Below are positions 35,402 through 44,082 of a DNA stretch of 64,000 bases, piece by piece. Position numbers and translations under genes: made by a program. Source of the DNA: Pistricoccus aurantiacus (GTDB lineage Bacteria > Pseudomonadota > Gammaproteobacteria > Pseudomonadales > Halomonadaceae); the NCBI RefSeq assembly GCF_042682565.1, contig NZ_JBHUIC010000008.1. One strand, 5' to 3'. Position 1 is the first letter of the stretch, and every line of letters begins with the position of its first letter. The notes under the pieces are model-generated. The model was not told the DNA's origin. It was given only the letters and a program-made list of their open reading frames with translations, and made no database searches.

Positions 35402-37057
35402 ATGCTTAAAACGCCCAATTCGTATTACCCGATTCGCTATACGGTGCTTGCCCTGTGCGTACTCGGCTTGCTGCTTGTACTGCTCAACCTGCTGTTCCGG
35501 GGCGGTGCGGTGTGGCCGGTGCTTTTGCTGGGGGCCCTGGTCGCGATGGGCGTGTACGACTTGCGCCAGCACAAGCATGCACTCTTGCGCAACTATCCCC
35601 TGATCGGGAATTTGCGTTACCTGCTCGAATACATTCGTCCCGAAATCCGTCAGTACTTCATGGAATCCGACACCGACGCTGCGCCCTTCTCGCGTGCGCA
35701 GCGCTCGCTGGTCTACCAGCGCGCAAAAGGCCAAACGGATTTCCGACCGTTCGGCTCGCAAATCGACGTCAAGAAAGACGGCTACGAGTGGATCAATCAA
35801 TCGATGACGCCGACCCGGCTCGACTCCCATGACTTCCGCATCACTATCGGCGCGCAGCCCGCGGGCCGTCAGGCGCGGCCCGGCGATTGCCGGGTGCCTT
35901 ACGAGGCAAGCGTTTTCAACATCTCGGCGATGAGCTTCGGCTCGCTCTCGGGCAACGCCATCGAAGCGCTCAACGCCGGCGCCAAGCGCGGCAATTTCGC
36001 CCACGATACCGGGGAAGGTTCGATCTCGTCATATCACCGCAAACACGGCGGCGACCTGATCTGGGAGATCGGCTCGGGCTATTTCGGTTGTCGTAACGAT
36101 GATGGCAGCTTCAGTGCGGAGCGCTTCGCAAGAAACGCCACCGACCCGCAGGTCAAGATGATCGAGATCAAAATCAGCCAGGGTGCCAAGCCGGGACAGG
36201 GCGGCGTGATGCCGGGCGGCAAGGTGACGGCGGAGATCGCGGCAGTGCGCGGCATTCCGGTGGGCAAGACCTGCGTCTCGCCGCCGACCCACAGCGCCTT
36301 TACCTCGCCGGTCGAGCTGCTGCGGTTCATCGAGCGGCTGCGGGAGCTTTCCGGCGGCAAACCCACCGGCTTCAAGTTCTGCCTCGGGCATCCCTGGGAC
36401 TGGTTCGGCATCGTCAAGGCGATGATGGAGACCGACATCACCCCGGATTTCATCGTCGTCGACGGCGCGGAAGGCGGTACCGGCGCCTCGCCGGTGGAGT
36501 TCATCGATCACGTCGGCGTACCGCTGCAGGAAGCGCTGCTGCTGGTGCACAACACGCTGGTTGGGGCGGATCTTCGCGATCGTGTCAAACTCGGCTGCGC
36601 GGGCAAGGTGATCAGCGCGTTCGACGTGGCGCGCACGCTGGCGCTGGGCGCGGACTGGTGCAACAGCGCACGCGGGTTCATGTTTGCGCTCGGCTGCATC
36701 CAGGCGCAGACCTGCCACACCGGCAACTGCCCGACGGGCGTGACGACGCAGGACCCGGTGCGCCAGAACGCGCTGGTGGTGTCGGACAAGGCGCAGCGCG
36801 TGTATCAGTTCCATGACAGGACGCTGCTTGCGCTCAAGTACCTGATCCAGGCGGCCGGACTGCAGCACCCGGACGACATCCTGCCGCGGCACATCGTGCG
36901 ACGCATTGACGAAAACAACGTGCGGCTGCTGTCGAACCTGTTGCCGCAGGTGGCGCAGGGCGCGCTGCTCAACGACGACTTGAGCGGCGAACATCATATC
37001 TACCGTAATTACTGGCAACAGTCGCGTACCGACCGCTTCGGGCTATCGGTGGATTGA
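35402..37057 (+). CDS. FMN-binding glutamate synthase-like protein with N-terminal membrane anchor
   Basis: 551 residues: two hydrophobic helices near the N terminus (about 10-50), then a GltB-like FMN domain with FNISAMSFGSLSGNAIEALN, DGAEGGTGASP and the 3Fe-4S triad C-x5-C-x4-C in CIQAQTCHTGNCPTGV. There is no glutaminase domain or GltD partner nearby. It therefore cannot be a full glutamate synthase; it may use ammonia or act on another substrate. The frame is open to 35288, but the ATG at 35402 has GGAG 8 bases upstream. Confidence 0.85.
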   Translation: MLKTPNSYYPIRYTVLALCVLGLLLVLLNLLFRGGAVWPVLLLGALVAMGVYDLRQHKHALLRNYPLIGNLRYLLEYIRPEIRQYFMESDTDAAPFSRAQRSLVYQRAKGQTDFRPFGSQIDVKKDGYEWINQSMTPTRLDSHDFRITIGAQPAGRQARPGDCRVPYEASVFNISAMSFGSLSGNAIEALNAGAKRGNFAHDTGEGSISSYHRKHGGDLIWEIGSGYFGCRNDDGSFSAERFARNATDPQVKMIEIKISQGAKPGQGGVMPGGKVTAEIAAVRGIPVGKTCVSPPTHSAFTSPVELLRFIERLRELSGGKPTGFKFCLGHPWDWFGIVKAMMETDITPDFIVVDGAEGGTGASPVEFIDHVGVPLQEALLLVHNTLVGADLRDRVKLGCAGKVISAFDVARTLALGADWCNSARGFMFALGCIQAQTCHTGNCPTGVTTQDPVRQNALVVSDKAQRVYQFHDRTLLALKYLIQAAGLQHPDDILPRHIVRRIDENNVRLLSNLLPQVAQGALLNDDLSGEHHIYRNYWQQSRTDRFGLSVD

Positions 37058-37122
37058 CCGGGATAACGCGAAGCTACGATGGCCTAGGGCCGTCGGCGCA
37101 CCGATTCGGCAATAAATACCAG

Positions 37123-38028
37123 TCAGTCGCCTAGAATGGCGCTCAAGGCTTCGTCCAGAGTCGGGTAGTCAAAACGAAATCCCGCCGCTTCCAGTCTGGT
37201 CGGGCGCATGTCCGCCCCGGTCAGCAGCAGCTGGGACATTTCCCCCAGAGCGATCTTCAGCGCCGGCCCCGGTACCCACATGAACGAAGGACGATGCAGA
37301 TGCTCGGCGACTTTCTGGGTGAAAGTATCGTTGGTCACAGGCTCCGGCGCCGAAGCATTGAAGGGGCCTTCCAGGTCGTCGCGTTCGAGCAGGAATTCGA
37401 TGGAGCGAACATGATCCTCTCGATGAATCCAGGGCATGAACTGCTTGCCATCGCCGAAGTGCCCGCCCAGCCCCAGCTTGAAGGGCGGCAGCATCTGAGC
37501 CAGAGTGCCACCGTCCTTTTCCAGCACCAGTCCGGTGCGCAGCAGAACGACCCGTACGCCATGTTGAGCGGCCTGGCGAGCAGTGTCTTCCCAGCGCTTG
37601 CACAGCCGATGGGCGAACTCGTCGTTCGGCGGCGTCTCCTCGGTGACCTTTTTATCTCCTTGGGCGCCGTAGTAGCCCATGGCGGAACCGGATACCAGCA
37701 CCTTGGGCGCCTTTTGCTGCTGGGCCAGCCGCGCGCACAGGTTGACGATATCCTGGGTGATGTTGACCCGGGAATCGATCAGGCGCTGCTTCTGTTCCTC
37801 GCTCCAGCGCTTGCCGGCGATGGATTCCCCGGCCAGATTGACGATCGCCTCCGGCGCCTGCTCGACAAAATCGAGCACCGAACTCGCGGTCCGCGTTCCC
37901 TGGGGCAGTATTTCCCGCGCCTTGTCCGGGCTGCGGGATACGACCAGCAGTTCGTGTCCCGCCTCGGCCAGTCGCTGACAGAGCCGTTTGCCCACGAACC
38001 CGGTACCGCCGGTGATCAAGACGCGCAT
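37123..38028 (-). CDS. TIGR01777-family NAD(P)-binding epimerase (YfcH-like)
   Basis: 301 residues. An N-terminal GGTGFVGKRLCQRL dinucleotide motif, then NLAGESIAGKRWSEEQK and SGSAMGYYGAQGD typical of the TIGR01777 SDR group, and a C-terminal DUF1731-like end (ALKIALGEMSQLLLTG). AAGGAGG precedes the ATG. Divergent from the flavoprotein gene across a region carrying a TTATACAA inverted repeat. Members are often near photolyase genes; the reaction is unknown. Confidence 0.88.
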   Translation of the reverse strand: MRVLITGGTGFVGKRLCQRLAEAGHELLVVSRSPDKAREILPQGTRTASSVLDFVEQAPEAIVNLAGESIAGKRWSEEQKQRLIDSRVNITQDIVNLCARLAQQQKAPKVLVSGSAMGYYGAQGDKKVTEETPPNDEFAHRLCKRWEDTARQAAQHGVRVVLLRTGLVLEKDGGTLAQMLPPFKLGLGGHFGDGKQFMPWIHREDHVRSIEFLLERDDLEGPFNASAPEPVTNDTFTQKVAEHLHRPSFMWVPGPALKIALGEMSQLLLTGADMRPTRLEAAGFRFDYPTLDEALSAILGD

Positions 38029-38075
38029 GGTGCCTCCTTGCTGTACCCTGATAGTGGAAAATGATGATCGCTATA

Positions 38076-38094
38076 TTATACAAGCATTGTACGA
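38076..38094. promoter_or_regulatory. candidate LitR/MerR-type operator between divergent genes
   Basis: TTATACAA-GCA-TTGTACGA: the inner TACAA/TTGTA arms are perfect. It shares the TTATACAA arm with the element at 39621. It lies between the divergent epimerase (start 38028) and flavoprotein (start 38162) genes, next to TATATTAT. Confidence 0.5.
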
Positions 38095-38161
38095 ATCGTT
38101 TAGTCTAGACGCTATATCACCACCGTGCCCGATTCGCTGATCGCCACTCCAAGGTTCGCTC

Positions 38162-39187
38162 ATGGTTTCATCGTCATCCATTGCCATCATTGGCGCCGGC
38201 ATTTCCGGCCTGGCCTGTGCCAACGTCTTGAAGAAACGCGGTATAGCCTGCGAGATTTTCGAGAAAAGCCGCGGCCCCGGCGGGCGCCTGGCTAGCCGGC
38301 GCCTGGGGGAAGGCACCGTCGATCTGGGCGCTCAGTACTTTACCGCCCACGATGAGCGCTTTTGCCACGAAGTAACTGCATGGCGAAGCGCCGGCGTCGT
38401 GAAGGCCTGGCCTGGCCGACTGGGTATCTGTCAGGGCGAGACGATTCACTATCCAGAGGCGCCACCTTTACGCTACTGCGGCGCACCGCGCATGAGCGCG
38501 CTGACTCGCCATCTGGCCCAGGACATGAATGTTCGGGTTGGCTGTCGTATCGAGTCGCTGGAACGCCAGGTCAATGGTTGGTGGCTGATCGACGACAAAC
38601 GACAGCGTCAAGGTCCTTTTTCCGCGGTTGTGATCAGTGTGCCCACGCCTCAGGCGGTTCCGCTTGTCGCGCCCCACGACCCGGCGCTGGTCATGGCCAG
38701 CGAGGCCGTTGTCCAGCATCCTACCTGGACCGCCTATGCGGTCTTCGACAAGCCGCTGGACGATAGCCTTGTGGCCGGGGGCGACTGGCAGGGGCTCTTT
38801 GTCGATGTAGGCCCGCTTGACCTGGTAGCGCGCAACAGTACCAAGTCCGGTCGAGAGCCTCGGGAAAGTTTGACGCTGCTGGCCACTCATGCCTGGACCC
38901 AGGTCTGTCTGGAAGAGAAACCTTCCCGGATAGCGGATTGGCTCTATCAAGCCTTCACAGCAAGATTTACCACTCGGGCGCTGCCGGTGCCTCTTGCCCT
39001 GGGCGCCCACCGCTGGCGTTACGCCAAGCCGTCGGTGTCCACCTCGAAGTCATTCGGAAAGGACGCCGCTCAAGATTTCCATCTGAACGATACCGGGCTT
39101 GGCCTGTGCGGCGACGCCTGGCGCGGCGCTCGGGTGGAAGACGCCTGGCTTTCCGGCCATCAGCTGGGTTTGGCATTGGCCTCTTAA
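38162..39187 (+). CDS. renalase-like FAD/NAD(P)-dependent oxidoreductase
   Basis: 341 residues. The FAD-binding IAIIGAGISGLACANVL (7-23) is followed by FEKSRGPGGRLASRR, the amine-oxidase/renalase signature. The C-terminal GLGLCGDAWRGARVEDAWLSG closes the FAD site. Bacterial renalases oxidise isomeric forms of NAD(P)H. The weak AAGG site suggests low translation. It leads the run to cbiX, merR and phrB. Confidence 0.85.
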   Translation: MVSSSSIAIIGAGISGLACANVLKKRGIACEIFEKSRGPGGRLASRRLGEGTVDLGAQYFTAHDERFCHEVTAWRSAGVVKAWPGRLGICQGETIHYPEAPPLRYCGAPRMSALTRHLAQDMNVRVGCRIESLERQVNGWWLIDDKRQRQGPFSAVVISVPTPQAVPLVAPHDPALVMASEAVVQHPTWTAYAVFDKPLDDSLVAGGDWQGLFVDVGPLDLVARNSTKSGREPRESLTLLATHAWTQVCLEEKPSRIADWLYQAFTARFTTRALPVPLALGAHRWRYAKPSVSTSKSFGKDAAQDFHLNDTGLGLCGDAWRGARVEDAWLSGHQLGLALAS

Positions 39188-39205
39188 CCCTGAAGGAGTT
39201 CAAGT

Positions 39206-39595
39206 ATGTCTCATGCGCTGATCCTGCTCGCTCACGGTTCCCGCGATCCGCGTTGGCGAGCGCCCTTCGAGGAGTTGACCGCAACCCTTGCGGCCCGCAG
39301 CGCCACGCCGCTGCGACTGGCGTTCATGGAGTTGAGCGAGCCCTCACTGGAATCCACCGCAGCGGAACTCGAAAATGCCGGGGTGACCCAGGCGGATGTA
39401 CTGCCTTTGTTCTTCGCCGCGGGTCGTCATTTGAGAGAAGATGTTCCTGGCCAGCTCGAGGCGCTACGTCAAGCTAACCCCGGCATTCGTCTCGATCTAC
39501 TGGCCCCGGTGGGCGACCATCCCGCCTTCGTGGATGCCTTGGCGAGCATCATCGAAGCCCAGGCGGCGACAAATAAGGGCGAAAATGCCCCTTGA
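39206..39595 (+). CDS. CbiX/sirohydrochlorin chelatase-like protein
   Basis: 129 residues, short CbiX form (CbiXS). The metal-binding histidines are in LLAHGSRD (His10) and FAAGRHLREDV. Single-domain CbiX proteins insert Co2+ or Fe2+ into sirohydrochlorin and act as dimers. GAAGGAG precedes the ATG. It is 18 bases after the flavoprotein gene. A tetrapyrrole enzyme beside a B12-family regulator is suggestive. Confidence 0.85.
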   Translation: MSHALILLAHGSRDPRWRAPFEELTATLAARSATPLRLAFMELSEPSLESTAAELENAGVTQADVLPLFFAAGRHLREDVPGQLEALRQANPGIRLDLLAPVGDHPAFVDALASIIEAQAATNKGENAP

Positions 39596-39620
39596 TCGAC
39601 AAATCGATACCCGGAGTTAT

Positions 39621-39647
39621 TTATACAACCGGTTTGCCTTGTATAAT
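39621..39647. promoter_or_regulatory. candidate LitR/MerR operator and promoter before merR-phrB
   Basis: TTATACAA (39621-39628) and TTGTATAA (39639-39646) are perfect 8-base inverted repeats 10 bases apart. The right arm overlaps a consensus -10 TATAAT (39642-39647) and the left arm covers the -35 region. A protein bound there would block polymerase. The element lies 112 bases before the merR-like start. Confidence 0.65.
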
Positions 39648-39758
39648 ATTTTGCACCATCCTTTGTAACGGTGATCGAGGGTATCCCCCTGACGGTTAAT
39701 CGGCTTAACCAAGGTATCCCCGATATGAGCATCAAGTACTTATACGAGGCAGGCTAAC

Positions 39759-40673
39759 GTGAGCACCCAGGCGATCCATCCCGGCGATGCAGCGCTTTAC
39801 CCCATTCGTGAAGTTTCACGGCTGACCGGGGTGAATTCGGTAACGCTGCGCGCTTGGGAGCGTCGTTACGGGTTGATCCGCCCCCAGCGAACGCCCAAGG
39901 GGCATCGCCTTTACGCCCAGGACGATATCGAACGCATCGAGCAGATTCTGCAGTGGCTGGGCCGCGGCGTCCCGGTCAGCCAGGTGCGCGAACTGCTCGA
40001 ACAGCCTAAACCCGAAGCGCCCTCCACTCCCATCAGCAACGACTGGAGCGTGCAGAGACAGCAATGGATCACCGCCATCGAAGCGCTGGATCTTCAGCGT
40101 CTGGACGAGCTCTACAACCAGAGCATGGCGCTTTACCCTCTGCCGGTGTGCATGAACGAACTGTTCAAGCCGATCGTGGAAACCTTCGAGGAATGCTGGC
40201 GAGACCAGATCGGCGCGGCACTTCAGCGTCATAGCTTGGAATCTTTCCTGCGCACCCGGGTAGGCATCCGGCTCTATCACGGCAATTTGCTCAATAAAGG
40301 GCCACACCTGATCATCAGTCGTCTGCCGGGGTCTCATGGCATGCTGTGGGAGTTATTGATCGCCTTGGCCGCGGTGCACGAAGGCTTTCGCGTGCGCCTG
40401 TTCGATGCCTCCCTGCCCCTGAGCGACATGCCGTTGGCGGTGCAGCGGCTCAAGGCCTCGGCGCTGCTCCTCTGCAGCAGTCAGGCGGAACGCAGCGACC
40501 TTATCCGTCGACAGCTGCCCCGTCTGGCGGAGCAGCTCGACGTTCCCCTGGTGCTGTGCGGGCCGGTAGCGCGCATTCGCCAGGCCGATCTGGCGGACGG
40601 CCCGGTGGAAGTACTGGGAGACGATCCGATGCAGGCGCTACAGCGACTGACTTCCCTATTAAAAAATCAGTAG
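39759..40673 (+). CDS. MerR-family regulator, LitR/MlrA-like without B12-binding motifs
   Basis: 304 residues. MerR helix-turn-helix (YPIREVSRLTGVNSVTLRAWERRYGLI, about 14-40) is followed by a B12-binding-like domain. In light-sensing CarH/LitR proteins, W-x9-EH and E-x-H-x-x-G bind adenosylcobalamin. Here they read W147-x9-R157-H158 and G191-x-H193-x-x-L196, so binding is probably lost. This resembles class II LitR proteins such as P. putida PplR1, which control photolyase in response to light by other means. GTG start with GAGG upstream. phrB follows. Confidence 0.85.
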   Translation: MSTQAIHPGDAALYPIREVSRLTGVNSVTLRAWERRYGLIRPQRTPKGHRLYAQDDIERIEQILQWLGRGVPVSQVRELLEQPKPEAPSTPISNDWSVQRQQWITAIEALDLQRLDELYNQSMALYPLPVCMNELFKPIVETFEECWRDQIGAALQRHSLESFLRTRVGIRLYHGNLLNKGPHLIISRLPGSHGMLWELLIALAAVHEGFRVRLFDASLPLSDMPLAVQRLKASALLLCSSQAERSDLIRRQLPRLAEQLDVPLVLCGPVARIRQADLADGPVEVLGDDPMQALQRLTSLLKNQ

Positions 40674-40732
40674 AAGGATCACGACCAAGATTCCTCAAGG
40701 AAATTCTCTTCTCGCGTTAGCAAGGAACGCCG

Positions 40733-42175
40733 ATGACTCGAAAAGACAACGTGTCCGAGCGCGCCATACAACTGGTATGGTTTCGAAGCGATCTACGTAC
40801 CCTGGACAATACCGCCTTGAGCGAGGCCGCCGCGCGTGGACCGGTGATCGGTATCTTCCTGCGTTGTCTTTCTCAATGGCGGGATCACGGCCACGGGGCC
40901 AACAAGCTGGACTTTCTGCAGCGTGGCGTGTATGTCCTGCGCGATGAGCTCGAAGGCTATCGCATCCCCCTGCTGCACCGGGACATCGACCGTTTCGAGG
41001 CGGCGCCAGAGGCTCTTCTCGAGATCGCCGAGCAGACCAGCGCCGAAGGGCTGCACTTCAACCAGGAATATCCGCTGAACGAGCGCCGCCGAGACAAGGC
41101 AGTGGCCAAGAAGCTTCGGGAGGCGGGTTTTCAGGTTCACGCTCACCGCGACGCGGTGGCGTTCGCGCCTGGCGAGCTGCTGACCAAGGACGATGACTAC
41201 TATAAGGTCTTCACGCCGTTTTCCAAGGCCTGGCATCGCCGACTCGACAGCGATCGTCTGGCGCTCAAGGGCGAACCCGTCGCCCAGCCGGCAACCGGCG
41301 TCGATTCGGATCCGATTCCCGCGCTACCGGAGCTGGAGGATGCGCCGGTGGACGGCCGCCTATGGCCTGCGGGCCAGAACGCCGCCGCGGATCGACTGCA
41401 GCGGTTCCTGCGCCACCGGGCCCACCACTACAATAAACAGCGGGACTTTCCCGAATGCCGAGGCACCAGCGAACTGTCCCCCTATCTGGCGCTGGGCATG
41501 ATTTCCTGGCGCCAGTGCCTGCAGGCGGTAATGAGTGAAAACGACGGTCACCTGGCGGATGGCGATCAGGGGCTGACCGCCTGGGTCGTTGAGCTGATCT
41601 GGCGAGAATTCTATCAACATATCGCCGTCGGTTTTCCTCGGGTATGCCGTTATCGCCCCTTCCAGGAAGACACCGAAGCGCTGAAGTGGCGCGGCGACGA
41701 TCAAGGCTTCGCCGCCTGGTGCGAGGGCCGCACCGGCTATCCCATCGTCGATGCGGGCATGCGCCAACTGGTCAGCCAGGGCTGGATGCACAACCGCCTG
41801 CGCATGGTCACCGCCATGTTTCTGTCCAAGCATCTGCTGATCGACTGGCGGCGCGGGGAAGCGTTCTTCCTGCGCCATCTGGTGGACGGCGAATTCTGCT
41901 CCAACAACGGCGGCTGGCAGTGGGCGGCATCCACCGGCACCGACGCCGCGCCCTATTTTCGTCTTTTCAATCCCACCACTCAGGCGCAGCGCTTCGACCC
42001 TCAGGGCGAGTTCATCGCCGAGCAGCTTCCGGCGCTGGCGGAGCTGTCGGCCAAGCAGCGCCACGCCCCACCGAAGGATGTCTTGGAGAATCTCGACTAC
42101 CCGCCTCCCATCGTCGATCACAAGGCGGCTCGACAGCGCGCCCTTGACGCCTTCAAGCAGTTGAAAAACCCGTAA
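40733..42175 (+). CDS. phrB: deoxyribodipyrimidine photo-lyase
   Basis: 480 residues (E. coli 472). The antenna domain begins LVWFRSDLRTLDN, and the FAD domain has TGYPIVDAGMRQL, GWMHNRLRMVTAMFL and NNGGWQWAASTGTDAAPYFRLFNP, including the tryptophans that pass electrons to FAD. It repairs cyclobutane pyrimidine dimers using blue light. AAGGAA precedes the ATG. It shares a transcript with the merR-like gene 60 bases upstream. Confidence 0.96.
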   Translation: MTRKDNVSERAIQLVWFRSDLRTLDNTALSEAAARGPVIGIFLRCLSQWRDHGHGANKLDFLQRGVYVLRDELEGYRIPLLHRDIDRFEAAPEALLEIAEQTSAEGLHFNQEYPLNERRRDKAVAKKLREAGFQVHAHRDAVAFAPGELLTKDDDYYKVFTPFSKAWHRRLDSDRLALKGEPVAQPATGVDSDPIPALPELEDAPVDGRLWPAGQNAAADRLQRFLRHRAHHYNKQRDFPECRGTSELSPYLALGMISWRQCLQAVMSENDGHLADGDQGLTAWVVELIWREFYQHIAVGFPRVCRYRPFQEDTEALKWRGDDQGFAAWCEGRTGYPIVDAGMRQLVSQGWMHNRLRMVTAMFLSKHLLIDWRRGEAFFLRHLVDGEFCSNNGGWQWAASTGTDAAPYFRLFNPTTQAQRFDPQGEFIAEQLPALAELSAKQRHAPPKDVLENLDYPPPIVDHKAARQRALDAFKQLKNP

Positions 42176-42202
42176 CCCCTAGTCCGGCGTTCGCCCCTGA
42201 CG

Positions 42203-42230
42203 TGCAATCATGAAGCACTGCCAGTAGAAT
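42203..42230 (+). promoter_or_regulatory. candidate fabA promoter
   Basis: TGCAAT (42203-42208), a 16-base spacer and TAGAAT (42225-42230) lie about 54 bases before the fabA start. The -35 is poor, so this is tentative. Confidence 0.35.
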
Positions 42231-42283
42231 GCAGGGAGTCGCGCTTTGCGATTTATCCTTACCCTGACACTTGGAACGACTCA

Positions 42284-42799
42284 GTGACCAAGCAACATTC
42301 CTTCAGCCGCGACGAGCTACTGGCCTGCAGCCAAGGCGAGCTGTTCGGCCCTGGCAATGCCCAGCTTCCCGCACCCAACATGCTGATGCTCGACCGCATT
42401 ACCCGGATCAGCGAAACGGGGGGTGAACACGACAAGGGCGAACTGATCGCCGAGCTGGATATCCATCCCGACCTGTGGTTCTTCGGCTGCCATTTTCCCG
42501 GCGATCCGGTCATGCCCGGTTGCCTGGGCCTGGATGCCATGTGGCAGCTGGTGGGATTCTATCTCGGTTGGCTAGGGCATCCCGGACGTGGGCGCGCCCT
42601 GGGTTGTGGAGAGGTCAAGTTTTCCGGCCAGATTCTGCCCGATGCTCGCAAGGTCACCTATCGTATCAATATCAAACGCGTGATTACTCGGCGGTTGATC
42701 CTCGGAATTGCCGACGGCACCTTGCTGGTCGACGATCGCGCCATCTATCAGGCCAACGATCTGCGCGTCGGCCTGTTCACCTCCACCGCGAATTTCTGA
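42284..42799 (+). CDS. fabA: beta-hydroxydecanoyl-ACP dehydratase/isomerase
   Basis: 171 residues, exactly FabA length. ELLACSQGELFG and LPAPNMLMLDR open the chain; the catalytic His is in WFFGCHFPGDPVMPGCLGLDAMWQ, with the active Asp in GLDAMW. FabA dehydrates and isomerises C10 intermediates to start unsaturated fatty acids. GTG start; the ribosome site is weak. fabB follows at once. Confidence 0.96.
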   Translation: MTKQHSFSRDELLACSQGELFGPGNAQLPAPNMLMLDRITRISETGGEHDKGELIAELDIHPDLWFFGCHFPGDPVMPGCLGLDAMWQLVGFYLGWLGHPGRGRALGCGEVKFSGQILPDARKVTYRINIKRVITRRLILGIADGTLLVDDRAIYQANDLRVGLFTSTANF

Positions 42800-42812
42800 T
42801 CAGGAGGCTTCC

Positions 42813-44030
42813 ATGCGACGAGTGGTAGTCACCGGACTCGGCGTTGTGTCCTGCATAGGTAACGACCAGCGTCAGGTCCTCGAAGCGCTGAAAACCGGAC
42901 GCTCGGGTATTCGCTTCAAGGAAGAATATGCCCAACGCGGATTTCGTAGCCATGTGGCCGGCGTGGTCGACATCGATCTCGATGCGCTGATCGATCGCAA
43001 GCAACGTCGCTTCATGGGCGACGCCGCTGCCTATGCCTATGTTTCCATGGCCCAGGCCATCGAGGATGCAGGGCTGACGCAGGAGCAGGTTTCCAGCGAA
43101 CGCACCGGCCTGATCGCCGGTTCCGGCGGCGCTTCCAGCGCCAATCAGGTCGAGGCAGCGGATGTGCTGCGTGAAAAGGGGCTGCGTCGCGTCGGCCCCT
43201 ATCGCGTCACCCGCACCATGGGCAGCACGGTCTCCGCCTGTCTGGCCACGCCGTTCAAGATCAAGGGAGTCAACTACTCGATCTCCTCCGCCTGTGCCAC
43301 CTCGGTGCACTGCATCGGCAATGCTCTGGAGCAGATCCAGATGGGCAAGCAGGACGTAGTCTTCGCCGGCGGCGGCGAGGAAGAGCATTGGACGCTTTCC
43401 TGCCTGTTCGACGCCATGGGTGCTCTTTCTACCGGCTACAACGATACCCCGGAGAAGGCCTCTCGCCCTTATGACAAGGCCAGGGACGGTTTCGTGATCG
43501 CCGGCGGCGGCGGCATGCTGGTGCTCGAGGAGCTGGAGCACGCCAAGGCCCGCGGCGCGAGGATCTACGCGGAGATCGTCGGCTACGGCGCCACCTCGGA
43601 CGGCTACGACATGGTCGCTCCCTCCGGCGAAGGCGCCATACGCTGCATGCGTCAGGCCATGGCGAATGTCGAGGGCAATATCGACTACATCAACACCCAC
43701 GGTACTTCGACGCCGGTGGGGGACATGTCGGAGTTGCGGGCGATTCGCGAAGTCTTCGGCGATCAATCGCCGGCCATGAGCTCCACCAAGTCGTTGACCG
43801 GCCACTCCCTAGGCGCTACCGGCGTTCAGGAAGCCATCTATTCGCTGCTGATGATGGAAAACGATTTCATCGCCGCTTCGGCGAATATCGATGAACTTGA
43901 CGAGCAGGCCCAAGGATTCGATATCGTTCAGGAGCGCCGCGATGGCGTCAAGCTCGAGCGAATCCTGTCCAACAGCTTCGGTTTCGGCGGTACCAATGCC
44001 TGCCTGGTGCTGGAGAAGCCTCGCGACTGA
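42813..44030 (+). CDS. fabB: 3-oxoacyl-ACP synthase I
   Basis: 405 residues. The KAS triad is visible: Cys in ISSACATSVHCIG, His in NTHGTSTPVGD and His in STKSLTGHSLGATG. FabB elongates the unsaturated intermediate made by FabA. AGGAGG is just before the ATG at 42813. An open frame extends back into fabA but is not needed. The fabA-fabB pair is a single operon. Confidence 0.96.
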   Translation: MRRVVVTGLGVVSCIGNDQRQVLEALKTGRSGIRFKEEYAQRGFRSHVAGVVDIDLDALIDRKQRRFMGDAAAYAYVSMAQAIEDAGLTQEQVSSERTGLIAGSGGASSANQVEAADVLREKGLRRVGPYRVTRTMGSTVSACLATPFKIKGVNYSISSACATSVHCIGNALEQIQMGKQDVVFAGGGEEEHWTLSCLFDAMGALSTGYNDTPEKASRPYDKARDGFVIAGGGGMLVLEELEHAKARGARIYAEIVGYGATSDGYDMVAPSGEGAIRCMRQAMANVEGNIDYINTHGTSTPVGDMSELRAIREVFGDQSPAMSSTKSLTGHSLGATGVQEAIYSLLMMENDFIAASANIDELDEQAQGFDIVQERRDGVKLERILSNSFGFGGTNACLVLEKPRD

Positions 44031-44055
44031 ATCGCTCTCTTGATGCCCTCACTTC

Positions 44056-44082
44056 AACGGCGCCGAACGGCGCCGTTATTCT
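44056..44082 (+). terminator. rho-independent terminator after fabB
   Basis: Stem AACGGCGCC / GGCGCCGTT (44056-44064, 44069-44077) with loop GAAC, followed by ATTCTAT, a poor U tail. It separates fabB from the convergent plsC gene, whose stop lies inside the downstream edge. Confidence 0.6.
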
